Of a stretch of DNA of 64,000 nt, positions 1 to 7,490 are shown piece after piece. The notes below the pieces were generated by a model. It searched no databases. It was not told where the DNA came from and saw nothing but the letters and a program-made list of their open reading frames with translations. Location: contig NZ_CP094657.1 of assembly GCF_023920705.1 (NCBI RefSeq), positions 2,046,001-2,110,000 of the forward strand. Reading direction: 5' to 3'. Position 1 is the first letter of the stretch, and each line of letters starts with the position of its first letter. This stretch comes from Acinetobacter sp. XS-4. Its GTDB lineage: Bacteria; Pseudomonadota; Gammaproteobacteria; Pseudomonadales; Moraxellaceae. A program made the translations under genes and the position numbers.

Positions 1-22
1 TCAGGGAGTTTATATCACTCAT
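1..22 (-). CDS. exbB: ExbB-like proton channel, first 7 codons only
   Basis: The ATG at 22-20 is preceded by AAGGA and reads M-S-D-I-N-S-L before the window ends. These seven residues are identical to the start of the complete ExbB at 12439-13173. The gene lies directly downstream of tonB (59-907) on the same strand, the same order as in the second set (tonB then exbB). ExbB is the inner-membrane proton channel subunit that energises TonB. I infer that a second tonB-exbB(-exbD) set begins here; only the N-terminus is visible. Confidence 0.7.
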
Positions 23-58
23 GTTAAAATTCCTTATAGATCAATATTAAGTTAAAAA

Positions 59-907
59 TTATTTCGGGAGTTGATAGTGAATAGGAACATCGACCCATCC
101 TTCGACTGGTGTTTTTCCTTTTAAGGCTGGTGAGAATTTCCATTGTTTTACGGTTCTCACCGCTGCACTATCGAGTATTTTTTTGCCGCTGCTTTGTTTG
201 ACTGTCACGCTATCAGGGCTGCCATTTGGCAAGACTTTTACCCTCAAGATGACTGAACCTTCCCAACCTCGATCGAGAGCCTGTTCAGGATATTCAGGCG
301 CTGGATTACTCAAATAACCCGCATAGCCTTTTGCTTCTGTAACTGGCAAGTTGTCATCAGCAGCTTTCGCAGGTGCTTCAGCGGGTTTTGAAACGGGTTG
401 CTGAACAGGAGCCGCCACCACGTTTTTACTTAAGGGTTCCGCTACAGGCCGTGGTTGCTCTACTGCCTTATGCTGTTCAACAGGTTTAGGCTGCTCAACG
501 TGTTTCTGTACTGGTTTTGGTGTCTCTATTTGCTTTTGTACAGGCTGAGGCTTTGGGCTAACAGGCGGTATTTTTGGCTTTTGCACCACTGGAGGGATTT
601 TAGGTTCAATCACCTTAAGTGGTTCAGGCGGTTTGACAATCTCTATCACCACAGGGTCAGGTGTTTTGACATCAAGCTGAGGTGTAGGAAGCTGTTTGGC
701 GATATACCAGATTCCCAAATGTGCTGCAGCAACGGCGACAATCGCAATTGCCAAAGCATTCTTTTTTGGCCCAGCAGGATCATTTTCAGCATCTACGTTT
801 ACGTTATGGCTAAAAGGATCATTAACCGTCGTTGTATGGGTGACCTGATTGGATAATTGCTCAAATAAAAATGCTTTTCTAATCGAGCCTTGACTAAATT
901 CACTCAT
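59..907 (-). CDS. tonB: TonB energy transducer, first paralogue
   Basis: TonB links the ExbB-ExbD proton channel to TonB-dependent outer-membrane receptors. The 282-residue protein has a cytoplasmic N-terminus of about 50 residues, one membrane helix (about 50-70), a Pro/Lys/Glu-rich spacer (about 78-165) and a C-terminal TonB domain (about 190-282) with the YPEQAL and RTVKQWKFSPA motifs. ATG at 907 was preferred over an in-frame TTG at 910 because AGGAG lies six bases before the ATG. The last 95 residues are nearly identical to the TonB at 13198-14025, while the N-terminal part and spacer differ. Apart from the initiator it contains no Met and no Cys. It sits 12 bp after an ABC ATPase gene and just before the partial exbB, so the three are probably cotranscribed. 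Confidence 0.93.
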   Translation of the reverse strand: MSEFSQGSIRKAFLFEQLSNQVTHTTTVNDPFSHNVNVDAENDPAGPKKNALAIAIVAVAAAHLGIWYIAKQLPTPQLDVKTPDPVVIEIVKPPEPLKVIEPKIPPVVQKPKIPPVSPKPQPVQKQIETPKPVQKHVEQPKPVEQHKAVEQPRPVAEPLSKNVVAAPVQQPVSKPAEAPAKAADDNLPVTEAKGYAGYLSNPAPEYPEQALDRGWEGSVILRVKVLPNGSPDSVTVKQSSGKKILDSAAVRTVKQWKFSPALKGKTPVEGWVDVPIHYQLPK

Positions 908-919
908 CAATAACTCCTA

Positions 920-1735
920 TTAACCAATTTTGTCTTCGGTCAAAATCCGAAAAATCTGTTCTTTTAATTGATGCAATTCAAAACTTGAACGATTTCGAGG
1001 ACGCGGCAAGTTGACGGGAATAATCTGTTCAACACGACCAGGTTTGGGTTTTAAAATCACCACACGATCTGCCAGAGTTACAGCCTCTTCCACATCATGC
1101 GTAATAAAAACAGTGGTCATTTTTTGTTGAGATTGAATGCGTAGTAATTCATTTTGCATTTGATGCCGTGTTAATGCGTCCAAGGCACCAAACGGTTCGT
1201 CTAACAGGAAAATGCGTGGTTGCACAACAAGACTGCGTGCAATGGCTACACGTTGAGACATCCCACCAGATAGTTGGTGTGGGTACGCCTTTTCAAAGCC
1301 ATTTAAGCCAATTAACTCAATTGCTTTCTGGACCAGAATATCTTTATCACGTGAAGTTAACGCCTCATTTAATAAACCCAGCTCAATGTTTTGCTCAACG
1401 GTAAGCCAAGGAAATAAGCGGTGTTCTTGAAAAACTACTGCTCGATCGCCGCCAATCCCGCTTACATCGGCACCATCAATTAAAATTCGACCATCAAAAT
1501 CTTGATCTAGTCCTGCCAAAAGACGTAAAAGCGTAGATTTACCGCAACCACTGCTACCTACAATCGCAATAAACTCCCCTTCTTTAATTTCTAGATTAAA
1601 GTCGTGAATGACTTTGACAGGTTGTTGATTAACGACAAAAGACTTATGAACATGGTGAAATGCCACACGTGTTTGAGTATTAGCTTGAAAAGATTGGTGA
1701 TGTTTTTCAGTATTTGTATTAAGGGTAATTGTCAT
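920..1735 (-). CDS. SsuB/TauB-type ABC transporter ATPase
   Basis: ATP-binding subunit of a sulfonate/taurine/nitrate-type importer, acting on the cytoplasmic face of the membrane. The 271-residue protein has Walker A (GSSGCGKST, 60-68), the signature LSGGMSQR (155-162), Walker B with the catalytic Glu (LLDEP, about 177-181) and the H-loop in FITHDVEEA. The family assignment rests on these motifs and on the neighbouring permease. It starts 9 bp after the fused permease gene (1745-3370), which it presumably serves. It is a paralogue of the ATPase at 18408-19163. No binding protein is encoded in this operon, so the substrate is inferred (organosulfur compound), not shown. Confidence 0.9.
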   Translation of the reverse strand: MTITLNTNTEKHHQSFQANTQTRVAFHHVHKSFVVNQQPVKVIHDFNLEIKEGEFIAIVGSSGCGKSTLLRLLAGLDQDFDGRILIDGADVSGIGGDRAVVFQEHRLFPWLTVEQNIELGLLNEALTSRDKDILVQKAIELIGLNGFEKAYPHQLSGGMSQRVAIARSLVVQPRIFLLDEPFGALDALTRHQMQNELLRIQSQQKMTTVFITHDVEEAVTLADRVVILKPKPGRVEQIIPVNLPRPRNRSSFELHQLKEQIFRILTEDKIG

Positions 1736-1744
1736 GGTCTGACC

Positions 1745-3370
1745 TCAATTTTTTCGCCAAGATGTTGCGTAGTTTTCAGTTATTTTGCCCAGCCATGCCA
1801 GAATCGCCCCTAAACCAGCCACCAAAACGGTTGCTGCTATCACACGTTCCATTTCAAAGTTTTGCTGTGCTGCCATCATGTAGCTACCTATGCCAATTCC
1901 AGAGCCCATCAAGTATTCAGCTCCAAAAGATGCCATCCACGAATAGAGCAAGGCCAAGCGAAACCCAGCAAACATTGAAGGTGCAATGCTCGGTAAAATC
2001 AAAAGCGTTAAGCGTTGAAGCAATGTCATTCTTAAAGTGCTTGAGACTTCAACAAGCTGCATTGGAATGCTCGACATGCCTTTCCAAGTCGCAATAAACA
2101 TCGGAAAAAATGTCGCTATTGAAATGAAAACAATTTTTGATAAATCTTCGAGCCCAAACCAAGCTGTCAGTAGCGGAATCCAGGCGAAAATGGCAATGAG
2201 ACGTAATGTGTTGAGTGTAGGTGCCAACAGATTTTCAATAGGTTTAAATAGCCCTACCACAATTCCTACAGACGCCCCAATTAGTCCGCCAATAATCAAA
2301 CCCAAAATTGCACGATAAAGGCTGTAATACATGGCGGTAGTGAGTGAGAAATCTTGAATGCCTGACCACAGTGCTTCTAATACTTTCCACGGCGCGGGCA
2401 AAATTTGACTCGAGATCAAGTTAAACCAACTACTCATTGCCCAAAGCATCACTAAACTCAAAGGTAAAACCCATGATTTGAAAACATCGGATCTGTTTTT
2501 TTTGTGAAAAGTATGAGCACTCAAAGCAGCATGTGGCCAGAACACAAACTTACGTTCAATTCGATGCAGGATAAAATCGAAAATAATTCCTACAGATGCA
2601 ATAACAAAAATCGTGACAAAAACAATATCAAGCTGAAATAGCTGACGACCTGTCACCATCAAATATCCAATGCCTTCCGATGAAGCCAACAACTCAACAG
2701 CAATTAAGCTTGTCCAGCCTGCTGCAACAGCTAGTCTTAAACCCGTAAAGAAATATGGAAGCGTGGCTGGCAGTACAAGTTTTGTGAGCAAGGTTAGCCG
2801 ATTAAACTGTAAAATTGCTGCCATTTCTTTGAGTTTGGGTTGAATGTCACGTACCCCTGCCTGAGTATGTAATGCAATCGGCACCATCGTGGCCTTAAAA
2901 ATTATGAAGATTTTTAAACTATTTTCGATGCCGAGCCAAATCATGAGCAAAGGTAACCAAGCCAATGTTGGGATAATGACCAACGCATAAAACGTTGCAG
3001 AAAGGTATTGTTCTGCAATGCGGCTATAACCAAGTAAAACACCTAAAAATACGCCGCCTAATACACCTGACAATAAGCCAAGACCAAAGCGCTCAAGACT
3101 GATCGCAAGCTGTGACCATAGATCTTGATATGCGATTTCAACGAAAGAATGCCATGTGTCTTTTGGGGTAGGTAAAATTTGGGCAGGCATCCATTGCTCG
3201 TTTGACGCTACCCACCACAGTAAGAATAAACAAAGAGGTACAATCCAATAGATCGCAAGCGAGTTAAAATACCCAACAGAAATGAACCCTGGTTTCTTGG
3301 TACTTTTCCAGACAATGCCGGATGAATTTTTTTGCGAAATTATTTCTTTCATATCTCGATATATATCCAT
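1745..3370 (-). CDS. Fused double permease of an SsuC/TauC-type ABC transporter
   Basis: This 541-residue membrane protein contains two complete binding-protein-dependent permease domains in one chain (about 30-270 and 295-540). Each has its own ATPase-contact (EAA) loop: one around EMAAILQFNRL, the other around EVSSTLRMTLLQRL. SsuC/TauC permeases are normally about 250-280 residues and work as dimers, so this is a covalent heterodimer. The second transporter of the window keeps two separate genes (16742-17581 and 17585-18373). The start at 3370 has a weak ribosome site; Met-7 is an alternative. No sigma-54 promoter or TGTTG-N6-CAACA repeat was found upstream, unlike the other operons of the island. 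Confidence 0.9.
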   Translation of the reverse strand: MDIYRDMKEIISQKNSSGIVWKSTKKPGFISVGYFNSLAIYWIVPLCLFLLWWVASNEQWMPAQILPTPKDTWHSFVEIAYQDLWSQLAISLERFGLGLLSGVLGGVFLGVLLGYSRIAEQYLSATFYALVIIPTLAWLPLLMIWLGIENSLKIFIIFKATMVPIALHTQAGVRDIQPKLKEMAAILQFNRLTLLTKLVLPATLPYFFTGLRLAVAAGWTSLIAVELLASSEGIGYLMVTGRQLFQLDIVFVTIFVIASVGIIFDFILHRIERKFVFWPHAALSAHTFHKKNRSDVFKSWVLPLSLVMLWAMSSWFNLISSQILPAPWKVLEALWSGIQDFSLTTAMYYSLYRAILGLIIGGLIGASVGIVVGLFKPIENLLAPTLNTLRLIAIFAWIPLLTAWFGLEDLSKIVFISIATFFPMFIATWKGMSSIPMQLVEVSSTLRMTLLQRLTLLILPSIAPSMFAGFRLALLYSWMASFGAEYLMGSGIGIGSYMMAAQQNFEMERVIAATVLVAGLGAILAWLGKITENYATSWRKN

Positions 3371-3688
3371 ACATTCTGTTGTTATAGATCTCTCAGAATG
3401 ATTAACTAAACGTATAACTGATGATCATTTATCCACGTTATTCAGATTTAATGTGAGATGTGTTGTGATCATCTTTGGTGTTATGCTCTGGATGAGTGTA
3501 AAGAGAGATGTTTTGTTTAACTGTCTACACAGGTACAAAGATCAGAAAATATTTATATTTATAAATAAGAGATAAAGATAAGAATTCTTGTATAGACCTT
3601 TCATAAAAGATCAAACGCATATTAGGAACAAAAATTAAAAAAGCCCAACTAGCTTACTAATCAGGCTTATTCAAAGAACATTTAAACT
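3371..3688. other. Non-coding spacer, 318 bp
   Basis: A/T-rich stretch between the LLM monooxygenase gene (3689-4885) and the fused permease gene. Apart from the terminator at 3637-3668 I see no gene, no GG-N10-GC promoter and no clear regulatory repeat. A promoter for the permease-ATPase-TonB operon should lie here but could not be recognised. Confidence 0.5.
3637..3668 (-). terminator. Intrinsic terminator after the LLM monooxygenase gene
   Basis: On the minus strand AAGCC and GGCTT pair across a loop of about 18 bases, and the hairpin runs into TTTTTT AATTTTT. It follows the stop codon of 3689-4885 by about 20 bp. The stem is short. Confidence 0.55.
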
Positions 3689-4885
3689 TTAAAGCGCAAT
3701 ATCAAACTCTGGGCTAGCTACCGTAGGTTGCAATCGAGCACGCTGCTTTTTAAAGTGCGGAAGAACGTGTTCACCAAGACGATATGACTCTTCAAGATGT
3801 GGATAGCCTGCAAGAAAGAATAATTCTATGCCAATGCTATTGTATTCTTGAATACGCTCAATAATCTGTTGGTAGCTCCCTACCAAAGCAACACCGGGTG
3901 GCACACCAATATATCCAAACCCTGACCAAACATTTGGATGGATAAAAAAGTCGCTGACATTTTTACTGCCATCTTTTTCGGCGTACTCTTTTTCGAAGCT
4001 TAATACTCGCGCTGAACGTAACCCCGCATGGGCTGCTGCTGCGTGTAAACGTTGTTTTTCAGCAGCTTCATTGAGAAAGCGCTGTGCCTCTGCCAACGCT
4101 TCTTGTTCAGTACGGCGAGCAATGGTATCGATTGATAGACCAAATTTTATATTTTCACGACCATACTTTTTTGCACGAGCACGTACATCGGCAATCAATG
4201 CTGCAATTTCTTCTGGTTTTTCAGCTCGCATTAAATAATAGTCGGCATGTTTTGCTCCAAACTCACGAGCAGCTTCCGAAGAACCTGCTGTGCAAATAAT
4301 GGGAAGGCTTGCTTTATTCAGTGGATATTTTAGACCACCGCCTTCTGCCGAATAGTACTTTCCTTTATAGTAAAATGAAGGATTATTCCAATATCCTTTT
4401 ACAACATCTAGAAACTCTGTAGCACGTGCATAACGTTCATCGTGAGGTAAGTCATCGCCTACCTGACGTTGGATCACTTCCGAGCCGCCATTAATAATAT
4501 TCCAAACCAGTCGATTACCCGTTGCACGTTGATACGTTGCCGCAGTTTGTACAGCATTATATGGACTAAAATGATAAGCCTGAAATGCAGTCACAAAGTT
4601 AAGTTTTTTGGTTTCTCTTGCCAGCAATGAACATACTGTCCAAGGCTCTTCACCGGTTGGTGCGTTTACCATGAGTGCACCAGCAAAACCATTAATTTCT
4701 GCTGCCCGTGCTACCTGACTTAAGTAATCAATATAGGTAAAGTCATCACCTACTTCATAGTTCGAAACCGCTCCGGTATTTTCGACATTTTCAATATTGG
4801 CCCAATCACCACGATTACGTGGGTCACCAGGTAGAAATTCAGTTTCGCCATGAAGCGGTAAACGTGTAAAAAATTCAATTCCCAT
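3689..4885 (-). CDS. LLM-class flavin-dependent monooxygenase (SsuD/DszA-like)
   Basis: Member of the bacterial luciferase-like family that uses FMNH2 and oxygen to cleave C-S or C-N bonds (SsuD, SnaA/NtaA and DszA are examples). The 398-residue product starts MGIEFFTRLP. It shows the family patterns GNRLVWNIINGG, DLPHDERYARATEFLDVVKGYW, GLKYPL and the C-terminal YPHLEESYRLGE. ATG at 4885 was chosen because AAGGAG lies just upstream; an in-frame extension to 4954 would run into the preceding receptor gene. It lies 22 bp downstream of that receptor and is probably cotranscribed with it, so receptor and enzyme likely share a substrate. That substrate is unknown. Confidence 0.88.
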   Translation of the reverse strand: MGIEFFTRLPLHGETEFLPGDPRNRGDWANIENVENTGAVSNYEVGDDFTYIDYLSQVARAAEINGFAGALMVNAPTGEEPWTVCSLLARETKKLNFVTAFQAYHFSPYNAVQTAATYQRATGNRLVWNIINGGSEVIQRQVGDDLPHDERYARATEFLDVVKGYWNNPSFYYKGKYYSAEGGGLKYPLNKASLPIICTAGSSEAAREFGAKHADYYLMRAEKPEEIAALIADVRARAKKYGRENIKFGLSIDTIARRTEQEALAEAQRFLNEAAEKQRLHAAAAHAGLRSARVLSFEKEYAEKDGSKNVSDFFIHPNVWSGFGYIGVPPGVALVGSYQQIIERIQEYNSIGIELFFLAGYPHLEESYRLGEHVLPHFKKQRARLQPTVASPEFDIAL

Positions 4886-4907
4886 TATTTTCTCCTTAAA
4901 GCAAAGC

Positions 4908-7238
4908 TTAGAATTTTGCAGTGAGAGAAACACCAACTTGACGTGGGTTTCCATAGGTTAAGACATATTGTCCAGCAGGACCATTTGGTCGCCCATGAAC
5001 TTGATATTCTTCGTCTAGCAAGTTTTTAACGTAAGCATTAACTTGGTATTTATTATTTGCGCTGATATACCCAACGTTCGCGTTCCATAAGGTATATGCT
5101 TTTTGACTCAAAATCGGGTCAACAGAATAATCTTGACGATTTACTAAGAAAAACTCACGGTCACGATATTTTGCATCTGTGCCCACAATAACTCGTGCTC
5201 CACTATCAAGATTAAAGGTATATTCACCCCCTAAACCGATGGTGTACTTTGGAGAACGAACCAAGCTGTTACCTGTATTGTCAGCATTTACGACATTCGT
5301 TACTGGGTTTTTATCAACAAAGTCGGTGTATTCACTGTCTAAATAAGCGCCTGCAAAACGTAGGCGTAAGTTATCGGTCGCTAAATAATCTAATTCTAAT
5401 TCGGCACCTTTTACTTCTGCTTTAGGACCATTTGCCAGAACTGAGGTTACCCCACCACCTTGTCCTTCTGTCGCAACCAATAAATTTGTTTGAATATCTT
5501 TGTAGTCATAATAGAAAATATTGGCATTGGCGGTTAAATTGCCTTGTAACAAGCTAGACTTCAAACCTAGCTCGTAGCTGTTTAAATATTCAGGGTTAAC
5601 ATCTGCAAGTTGCGTCAGGCTACTTGAAAGTCCGGTGTTAAAACCGCCTGAACGGAAACCTCTAGCAAAACGGAAGTATGTATTGATATCAGGAGTGATC
5701 TCATATTCTGGCGTAATATCGTAAGTCAGTTCATTCCATCTCTTTTTACGACTTGTTGAACCATTTGCATTAGGTGCTGGGTTATAAACGGCATTATTGT
5801 ACCCATCCTTTTGCCACCAACTGCCTTTGGTGTAATCGCCCGTGGTAATTTGAACAAGGTCTAAATCAATGTCTTTTTCTTCACTTGTCCAACGTAGACC
5901 ACCTGTCACTTTAAATTTGTCGGTAAATTTATAGGTGCTATTCCCAAACAGGGCAAAACTTTGTGTAGTCTGATTATAGGTAATATCTCTGAAAGCTGGA
6001 GTTCCCGCGGTCTGAGCTGGAGCGCCATTCGGTAGTGTTTTATTCACTCGTGCGCTTACCCCTGTAGAGTCCAAATCTTCATTAAAGTAGTGAAAACCTG
6101 CAATCCAACTGAGCTTTTTTTCAGCATCAGAAGAAATTCGAAACTCTTGGCTGTATTGACGCCACTCATTATCACTATAGCTTCTTGCTACATCATATGG
6201 CGTATAGTCACCATCAGAAATGGATTTTTGAGTGGTTTTATCAAATGCTGTAATGGATGTAAAAGTATGACCACCGCCTAAATCTCCTGTTAAGGTGAGC
6301 GATGTACCATCATGTTGAATTTTATTGCTTTCAGGTAAATCTAAATTTGTATCTCTGCCTTCTGGTCTCTCGTAAACACCCCAGTATTTTCCAATACTTA
6401 AAGAGCCATTATTGCCCAGACCATTATAAGTTTGGCTATGTAGATTGACTAAAGCATTCCAATCATCATTAATTTTTCCTAATATTTGGAAGCGGAATGA
6501 TTTTTTATCTACATCCCCGTAGTTTTCACCATTGGCTAAATTTTTTGCATAGCCATCGCGGTCTTCTGAATAGAATGCTCCTCGTACGGCAACGTTATCT
6601 GATATAGCCCCGTTCACGGCGCCTTCAAAAGTACGAAGATTATGGTCACCTATTCCTATTGTTCCATAACCAGTCGGTTTATCTGTAAAAACAGGTTTTC
6701 GTGAAATGTAATTTACCGCACCAGCCGTGGTGTTTTTACCGTAAAGCGTGCCTTGTGGACCACGTAGAACCTCAATACGTTCTAAATCAAATAAATCTCC
6801 AGCACCAGCAACAGGAGCATTTAAATAAACCCCATCTGCATAAATACCGACTGGAAAAACTGTAGAGGCTGCAACATCGCCAGTTCCTAAACCACGAATA
6901 TACCAACGTGGACGGCTATCACCATCTGGGTTTTCAGCTGCTGCATTGGGCGTATAAGTTAAAACATCGCCAATAAATGTTGAGCCTTTCGCGGCCAAAT
7001 CTTTGCCTGAAACCGCTGTAATTGCAGTCGGAACTTTTTGAATGTTTTGTGCACGATATTGTGCAGTAACGATGACATCGCCTAGTTTTTTTACATCTTT
7101 AGCATTTACCACTTGAGCTTGTTGCTCAGCAGGAATTGCATCAGCATCATCGTTCGCTAAAGCTAATGTCGAAACACTCGCCGTTACTCCCCACATAGCA
7201 GTTAAAATACTCTGCCTAATTTTTGTAACCTTAAACAT
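4908..7238 (-). CDS. TonB-dependent outer-membrane receptor with sulfur-free mature chain
   Basis: Outer-membrane beta-barrel with a plug domain, importing a substrate with energy from TonB. The 776-residue protein has a signal peptide (about 1-28), a TonB-box region (about LGDVIVTAQ), a plug (about 60-175, with RIEVLRGPQGTLYG) and a barrel ending in phenylalanine (LTAKF). GGAGTCACC before the ATG supports the start. Only two Met occur, at positions 1 and 15, and no Cys, so the mature receptor contains no sulfur amino acid. Expression is predicted from the sigma-54 promoter at 7273-7288. The substrate is unknown; an organosulfur compound is inferred from the neighbours. Confidence 0.93.
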   Translation of the reverse strand: MFKVTKIRQSILTAMWGVTASVSTLALANDDADAIPAEQQAQVVNAKDVKKLGDVIVTAQYRAQNIQKVPTAITAVSGKDLAAKGSTFIGDVLTYTPNAAAENPDGDSRPRWYIRGLGTGDVAASTVFPVGIYADGVYLNAPVAGAGDLFDLERIEVLRGPQGTLYGKNTTAGAVNYISRKPVFTDKPTGYGTIGIGDHNLRTFEGAVNGAISDNVAVRGAFYSEDRDGYAKNLANGENYGDVDKKSFRFQILGKINDDWNALVNLHSQTYNGLGNNGSLSIGKYWGVYERPEGRDTNLDLPESNKIQHDGTSLTLTGDLGGGHTFTSITAFDKTTQKSISDGDYTPYDVARSYSDNEWRQYSQEFRISSDAEKKLSWIAGFHYFNEDLDSTGVSARVNKTLPNGAPAQTAGTPAFRDITYNQTTQSFALFGNSTYKFTDKFKVTGGLRWTSEEKDIDLDLVQITTGDYTKGSWWQKDGYNNAVYNPAPNANGSTSRKKRWNELTYDITPEYEITPDINTYFRFARGFRSGGFNTGLSSSLTQLADVNPEYLNSYELGLKSSLLQGNLTANANIFYYDYKDIQTNLLVATEGQGGGVTSVLANGPKAEVKGAELELDYLATDNLRLRFAGAYLDSEYTDFVDKNPVTNVVNADNTGNSLVRSPKYTIGLGGEYTFNLDSGARVIVGTDAKYRDREFFLVNRQDYSVDPILSQKAYTLWNANVGYISANNKYQVNAYVKNLLDEEYQVHGRPNGPAGQYVLTYGNPRQVGVSLTAKF

Positions 7239-7272
7239 GGTGACTCCATTTAAATAAATCTATTCTTATATT

Positions 7273-7288
7273 GGCAACTTCTATGCCA
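7273..7288 (-). promoter_or_regulatory. Sigma-54 promoter of receptor 4908-7238
   Basis: Minus-strand sequence TGGCATAGAAGTTGCC matches the -24/-12 consensus with exactly ten bases between GG and GC. It lies about 35 bp upstream of the receptor start. Confidence 0.85.
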
Positions 7289-7383
7289 TTTAATTTATTT
7301 AAATAATTTCAAATACTTAATAAAAATTTAAAAATAAAAATGATTCAATGCTGCTGATAGATAGACAGTCTGAAAGGTATTAT

Positions 7384-7399
7384 TGTTGTTATTTCAACA
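7384..7399. promoter_or_regulatory. Putative activator site for the promoter at 7273
   Basis: TGTTGTTATTTCAACA is a perfect 5-6-5 inverted repeat (TGTTG/CAACA), centred about 105 bp upstream of the -24 element. The same repeat occurs at the other sigma-54 promoters of the island, so it is a candidate binding site for the SfnR-like regulator. Confidence 0.6.
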
Positions 7400-7437
7400 T
7401 TCACGATTTAACGTGTTTCATATCCCGTATTAATAAT

Positions 7438-7461
7438 AAAGCCATACAGACGTATGGCTTT
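7438..7461 (-). terminator. Intrinsic terminator after receptor 7491-10103
   Basis: A perfect 10-bp stem (AAAGCCATAC/GTATGGCTTT) with a four-base loop lies 30 bp beyond the stop codon of the upstream receptor gene. Confidence 0.75.
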
Positions 7462-7490
7462 TTAAGATTGTTGGAAATGATTGATTGGTT

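Noticed and set aside
3371..3640. A sigma-54 promoter for the fused-permease operon
   Set aside because: No GG-N10-GC match on the minus strand and no full TGTTG-N6-CAACA repeat were found.
4886..4954. N-terminal extension of the LLM monooxygenase 3689-4885
   Set aside because: It overlaps the receptor gene and lacks a ribosome site, whereas AAGGAG precedes the ATG at 4885.
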